A stretch of DNA of 64,000 bases, from assembly GCA_034336665.1 (NCBI GenBank), contig JAPFBE010000002.1, forward strand, positions 5,626,146 through 5,690,145, written 5' to 3'. Source of the stretch: Luscinia megarhynchos (Eukaryota > Chordata > Aves > Passeriformes > Turdidae). A model generated the notes under the pieces. It ran no database searches. It was given only the letters and a program-made list of their open reading frames with translations, and was not told the origin of the DNA. Below, piece after piece: positions 58,801-64,000 of the stretch (its first letter is position 1; each line of letters opens with the position of its first letter). The position numbers and the translations under genes are program-made.

Positions 58801-60489
58801 TTCAATCTACTTCCCATTGCTATTCCCCTGTTCTTCTGGAGTTCAAATATGTCAGTGTTTCCTGGAATGCATATGAGCATTACAAATAAAATCAGATTGA
58901 AACTCACTTTCAAAAAGTTTGGCATTATTGAGATCTACTTTTAAGTGTAGGCAGATTTAATGTTCATTTGTGTCCAGGAAGTTCAGAGGGCTCCACATGC
59001 ACACCTTGAAAGCAGAAACAAACCATCTGAAATTAATGAGGTAAGTGTGGGTTCCATCTTTCTATCTGGGAAAGATGGAGTGAAAAGTTCAAAACCAAAA
59101 ACTTTATAAAATCAGGACTATTAATTAAATGCTGAGCCAGAATGTATCAAAGGCAAAGAAGTAATTCCATGTGCTCCACTTGGCATGGGATCAGGCCCTT
59201 CATTTGAAATTTTGCAGAGTGAGGAATGTAGAAAACAACACAGTGTTACCTTCTGCTTTTTAAAGGGCAAAGTCTCCTGTCCACCCTTCTAGAGAAATTC
59301 TTTAACCAGGAAAGCAGTCAGAACATATCTCCAGATCAGAGAACTGATCTGGAATAATTGCCTAGGTAATTTGAACACATTTGCCAAGATTCAAAGAGCT
59401 TCATTTACAGTTAGACATCCCTGGGTTCCTCCCTGCCCTGATTGTAGAGGTAGCTGTGCTCCATGGTCTGTCCACGTGTCTCTCCTTCCCCATGTAATTT
59501 CACCCATCTGCTTGGTAACCACCAGGCACACTCCAGTGACCAAACAATGCAGTGCCTAAGGCCTTCCTGCAACCCTACTAAAATTTCCCCAAAAGGCCAG
59601 CCCAGGTCACTGCTAGTGCTCTCTGACTTTTCATGGCTGGGACCATTCACCACAGCTTTAAAGCTGTATATTGCTATCTGATCTACCATAAGGATCAACT
59701 GCTGTAACATGTATATGACAGATTTTTCCCAGTACACCAAGGCCATTCCCTTCCTTTGCATCCTATCCCTTTCGCCCTTTTATTTCTACTCCTATGATTT
59801 CTCATATGTTTTATCATCTCTTTTCCCTTTCTTCTCTCTTCTGTTTTCCTTTTTTTCTTGTTTCTTCTTTTTCATTTCCTTTTTTCATTTTCTCTTTTCT
59901 TACCTTTTTTGTTTTGCCTTGCCTTGCCTTGCCTTTCTTCTATTTTTTCTCTGCCTTAGATGTAAAACCTTCTTTCAGCTTCTACTAGAGCTGTCAGCAG
60001 TTCTTCCTGGGAATATACATTGCAGCTAATCTCCTTAACCTTAAATTCACTATCCCAGTCAGAAAATGAGATTAACTTCCTGAACTTTTTGCAGTTGCTG
60101 CCAGAAAGGACAAAGTCTAAAAGCTTGTGATCTCGTTTTTATACGTAAGCAACCACTAGGTACAAAGATACTATCTGTTTATACCCAAATGATCTCTGGA
60201 GGTCTTTCACAAGCCCTTTGGGGAGGCTTCTCTCTGTTTCAGTAATGGGAGATTGGGAAACTGTGGTTGTTCATATTGGTTTTACAGGAAAAAATAGAAT
60301 GTCCTCACTCTGCAAAAGAATTTAACTTCTCTGCTATGCTGCAACACATGCACTTTTAAATCAACACAATGCCTCTGAAAGACAGACAATGGATTCCATC
60401 TGTCTAAACAGAGATGGCCTCTGCTATCAGGTCAGCTTGCAATCTTTACTTTGTCCTTCTGAATGGAAAGTACCAAACCACATACAGAT
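58801..60489. other. non-coding, includes a pyrimidine-rich block
   Basis: No exon was recognised. The frame of 106 codons at 59,709-60,029 is a translation of pyrimidine-rich DNA (mostly F, S, L) and is not a gene. Confidence 0.5.
59790..59960. repeat. polypyrimidine tract with (TTGCC)n
   Basis: Almost all C and T, with occasional A or G, and four TTGCC units near 59,915-59,936. Such long homopyrimidine blocks can adopt triplex-like structure. It lies about 2.7 kb left of the (TTTTC)n array. Confidence 0.7.
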
Positions 60490-60602
60490 AACCTAAAGGA
60501 AGGGAATGGGACTTGCCCAACATCAAACAGGAAACCTGTGGCATGCAGATTTTCTGATAGCCCTCAGTTTGCCCAACAACCACTGGACTAGTCCCCTTCA
60601 TG
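60490..60602 (-). mobile_element. MIR-type SINE relic, antisense
   Basis: The blocks GGACTTGCCCAACATCAAAC, AGGAAACCTGTGGCATGCAG and CAACCACTGGACTAGTCCCC follow MIR antisense in the right order and spacing. The family phrases are 'GACTTGCCCAAGGTCACACAGGAAG...GTGGCAGAGC' and 'AACCACTGGACCA'. The 3' L2-like end is not visible. It is the second clearest MIR copy after 2,770-2,925. Confidence 0.7.
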
Positions 60603-62642
60603 TGAGACTAAATTGTTAAAAGCTATAGGAGCCAAAAGAGATATTATAAGTTCCATCCTTCCAAGAAGTACTCCTGTATCTGCTACTACTAATCTTCATC
60701 CCCCCTTAAGAGTTTTTGTTTCTTTCTCCTTTTTCTGTGAAGAATTTGAAGAACTGTCTTTGATTTTACTTGTAGAAGAATTGGGGAATGCAGTTAAAAC
60801 TGTTTTCAGTCACACTGTGCTTATTTTTGTAGCACTGTAAATGTTCACATCCAACTTACTCAAATCCTGCATAACATGAAAGAGAATCTTTTTCAATTTA
60901 GCTAATAGCATCAGCTTGATCCCAGCATCCAGCTGCTGATATCAACAACCAGATATTTCAAAATCATCATTATAATTCACTTCCAATGTTTTCCTAGAAA
61001 TAACTTCTAAAAATATCAGATCCCTAAAGCTAAAAGAACCAAGCTGGATAAATTCCAGGCCTGCAAGGAAGCCAGCAATGACCTGCATTTTGTTCCACAG
61101 ACAAATATGTACAAGAGATGTTGCCAGCCCTTTATCAAAAATCTTACTATAGTTTCTTTTGAAATCACATCTAGGTATATTGTTCTATCATAATTTTCTC
61201 TTCTGCGTTTTTAAACTGTTCTTGATTATTTTAGAGTTTTTTTATTTTTTTGGTTCCAGAGTTTTTTGAGTGTTCAAGGCTGGCAATAGTCTACAGTTCT
61301 CACAAAAAGCTACACAAAAAAGATCAGAATTCCTCTCTTCTCCAAACACAGTTCAGTAAATGAGCATTCTACTGATGTCACTAACATTTCTAATGGCAGG
61401 GTCATTAAGGCAAGTACAAATACCATATAAAGCCTTGTGGGGCATTTGATGCAAGAAACACGTCAATTTTTATATCATAATTAAAAGTGAAAGTGCAATG
61501 ACTCTATGAAGGAATAAAAACCCTAATGATTTAAGGCTTCTGGATGACAGAACAGAAAAAGTTGAGAGCTTTTACCATAGGAACTTAAAGCAATGAGGCT
61601 TTGTGTACCTGAAATGCACAAATTCATGGTACTGAGGTTCAGCTCCAACCCTACTAAAATCTATGTGAATGCCCCTTCATTGCCCTTAAAGGACAGCAGA
61701 TTAGGTTTTTAATTGTCCAATATTTATGGCACAAAATAGATCTGTAATATATTTGAGCAGTTTTCATGCTTTTGGAGAATGAATTCAATGGTCGAAGGTA
61801 CAATGTTTTGGAAATGTGTGCTCAAAAACTTCACAAATGCAGCTGTAAATGCAAAGAAGAGAGGATAACCAGTGCATTAGGGTGGAATTTGAAGAAAGCA
61901 AGTTGATAAAACCACACAAAATGAGTCAGCAAGCTGGACAGGCTCTTCAACAATATTAACAATTGCAAATATTTTTGCAAATTAATACTTCTACTAATTT
62001 ACATTTTTTATTAGAATTGACAGGCCTCAGCAGGTCTTCAGATGAATTTCAAGTAGTCCATATTGTTTTGCAACCAGAATCTGTGGCCGTTCAGTTTGGT
62101 CATGTAAAGTTTTACATTATCTGTTACAAGCAGAACTGTCCTACAGAGGTACAGGGAGACTTGGGCTGAACTCAAAGTCATCAGCCCCACTACCACACTA
62201 CAGAATCAGGAGTTTTTCTGTCAACATGGGTGGAACTAAGTCTCAAGAAGCATTTTCTCTCTTTGATCCTGGTTATTCTTAAGGTTCTTTCTCTATCTCA
62301 ACTTGCCCCCCATCAAACAGGCCTAGAGAGTTTTGTAGAGTGGACATGGTACAGTGAGTGGGCAGAACTGCCCCAGAGTACAGGCAGCTGGACAATGTGG
62401 TTTGCTCCTGAAGAATTCAGAAGAGTGGTGCCCTAATAACACCTGTAGAGATTTGTAGAATGACTGCTTCATTATCCCATTTTTCTCTGGCTAAACTGTA
62501 TAACCAGGCACAGTATACTCACAGGATGAGCACAAGTCATCACTGGTGTCCCAAGGCCTGAAGATGATAGGGAGCATGAGACACTTGAACTGTGACTTTC
62601 AGAAAACTCTGCGTAGCTTTCTTGAATCAGTATTTCCATCTT
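60603..62642. other. non-coding, no recognised element
   Basis: A+T-rich DNA without named repeat, exon or RNA gene. Open frames are 75 codons or shorter and featureless. Confidence 0.5.
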
Positions 62643-62928
62643 TTTTCTTTTCTTTTCTTTTCTTTTCTTTTCTTTTCTTTTCTTTTCTTTTCTTTTCTTT
62701 TCTTTTCTTTTCTTTTCTTTTCTTTTCTTTTCTTTTCTTTTCTTTTCTTTTCTTTTCTTTTCTTTTCTTTTCTTTTCTTTTCTTTTCTTTTCTTTTTCTT
62801 TTCTTTTCTTTTCTTTTCTTTTCTTTTCTTTTCTTTTCTTTTCTTTTCTTTTCTTTTCTTTTCTTTTCTTTTCTTTTCTTTTCTTTTCTTTTCTTTTCTT
62901 TTCTTTTCTTTTCTTTTCTTTTCTTTTC

Positions 62929-62959
<31 letters not shown>

Positions 62960-62960
62960 C
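62643..62960. repeat. (TTTTC)n pentanucleotide satellite, 63 units
   Basis: Thirty perfect TTTTC units are followed by one with an extra T (62,793-62,798). Then come 27 perfect units, one with two extra T (62,934-62,940), and four perfect units. On the minus strand it reads AAAAG. The array is a pure polypurine-polypyrimidine tract and can form triplex DNA. Long open frames on both strands (F/S/L repeats on one, K/R/E repeats on the other) exist only because a 5-base unit avoids stop codons. They are not genes. The nearly unbroken purity indicates recent expansion and probable length variation between individuals. Confidence 0.98.
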
Positions 62961-64000
62961 TTCTTCCTTACTGTTGGCTTTTGGGAGAGAGAAGGTTTTG
63001 ATGAAAAGACCAAAATGAATTTATCAGAGAACTGTCACTTCTCTTACAGATTTGCTTTAGTCAAGGCTCAATCCACCAAGACAAGAGAATCTCAGTGGGA
63101 AATGTACACGCTGCTCTGCATTTTTATACACAACTTTTCAGTGTGAAATTTTACCTTCTCCTAATATGGATCTCCAAGAAATGAGACCTACACATGCATT
63201 CCTCTTCTAGGTTACATATCTTCAAATTTCTTTTTATACTTCAAAGGTCTTTTGGCTAGTTTGAGGCAGTTGTTGGACAAACATTGAAATAGCTGATGCA
63301 CAGAAGCAATTGCAGTGAAGTGAGCTCCTCCCCAGTCTCCTTCCCTGAGGACCTTGTAAATAAGCAGTGTGTGACACTGCTCACTACAAATTAAACCATA
63401 TTGAGGGTTATTAAGGCAGGCACTTTAGTATACTCTTCACATTATGACTTTTAAGAATTTCTACAAAACTAAGGACTAATTGGTATTTATTAATTCATTT
63501 TTAGCTCTAAGGAATGGGAAAAAACCTGAAAATAAACAGCCTGTCTCCATCTTAACCCTTGCCTGGGTCCCCCTTCATTGTTTGGCACAGTCTGAGCCAA
63601 AAAGTAGATCTTCTTTCAAAAGTTTCATGGGCGCTTGGCATATGTGATCCCAGGCATTTTTTGCATGCCTGTTCCAAATTTCAGTCACAACAGAAACATA
63701 CAGAAATTGAATTGATTGGTTGTCAGCTTTAAAATGGTGACTGTATCACTGTTTATCACTGTATTTTTATCACATTGGCAAGTATCACAGAGGGCTCTGT
63801 GTAGGGAGGTTACTTGATCCTACAGGAACTGCTCTAAGGTTGGTTGTTTTTTTTTCACCAGCTAATAATCTTCAGCATTTCATCAGGCCACATTAAATTC
63901 AATGTATAAGCAGTTAAGAAAAGTACTGTATCTGGCACTGTTTAATGTCACTGACATGAAATGTGAGCAGCTGTGCCAGCATTCCTGAACTCTGAAAGTA
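62961..64000. other. non-coding, no recognised element
   Basis: The last kilobase shows no exon or named repeat. A T run at 63,847-63,856 is the only simple tract. Confidence 0.5.

Noticed and set aside
62546..63146. Long open frames of 151, 184 and 128 codons over the pentanucleotide array
   Set aside because: A 5-base unit read in any frame gives a 5-residue peptide repeat without stops. The frames follow the array and have no independent coding evidence.
1..64000. Endogenous retrovirus or solitary LTR
   Set aside because: I looked for LTR-like TG...CA ends with a polyadenylation signal, primer-binding sites and gag/pol-like frames, and recognised none. A library search could still find a decayed solo LTR.
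1..64000. Prokaryotic systems such as CRISPR arrays, operons or phage genes
   Set aside because: No regularly spaced repeats with unique spacers and no dense coding. The CR1 elements show that this is vertebrate nuclear DNA.

Overview
This window looks like a stretch of bird nuclear genome, either a gene desert or part of a large intron. The evidence is several chicken-repeat-1 (CR1) LINE fragments with typical avian 3' ends. Their hallmarks are the stretch ending 'CCTTCCAACC' and the terminal ATTCTATGAT box. Older SINE (MIR-type) and LINE (L3/ancient CR1-type) relics, an A+T-rich low-CpG background and many short simple repeats fit the same picture. I found no bacterial-style gene, operon, rRNA, intact tRNA, CRISPR array, retroviral LTR or protein gene with recognisable domains. 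Apart from the CR1 frame, none of the open reading frames over 60 codons resembles a protein family I know. The longest are chance frames or translations of a pentanucleotide repeat.

Layout. The most gene-like signal is near the left end: a short CpG-rich block at about 1,205-1,480 (22 CpGs in about 275 bases). It may be the promoter or first exon of a gene or long non-coding RNA of unknown direction. At 1,690-1,800 there may be an ancient amniote repeat. At 2,770-3,090 lie a clear antisense MIR-type SINE and a tRNA-like fragment. CR1 LINE pieces sit at 5,484-5,598 (+), 33,779-34,160 (+), 40,082-40,400 (-), 50,628-51,495 (+, the longest, starting at the reverse transcriptase FADD box) and 53,425-53,470 (-). 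An older L3/CR1-like LINE relic is at 46,245-46,565 (-). More MIR-like relics lie at 39,262-39,375, 50,545-50,600, 52,195-52,268 and 60,490-60,602.

Simple-sequence and structural features. The right end carries a 318-bp (TTTTC)n tract of 63 units (62,643-62,960). There is a compact G-quadruplex motif with one-base loops at 36,480-36,496. Polypyrimidine blocks lie at 21,100-21,240 and 59,790-59,960, and homopolymer A runs at 15,366, 21,284 and 42,041. A 43-bp tandem duplication is at 19,767-19,850 and a degenerate pair of blocks about 130 bp apart at 43,283-43,465.

Possible regulatory DNA. A few blocks are rich in developmental transcription factor motifs (58,500-58,800; 8,100-8,425; 29,600-29,850). 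These are guesses from motif content only, because conservation could not be tested. No genes work together here. I did not find a new biological system in this window.
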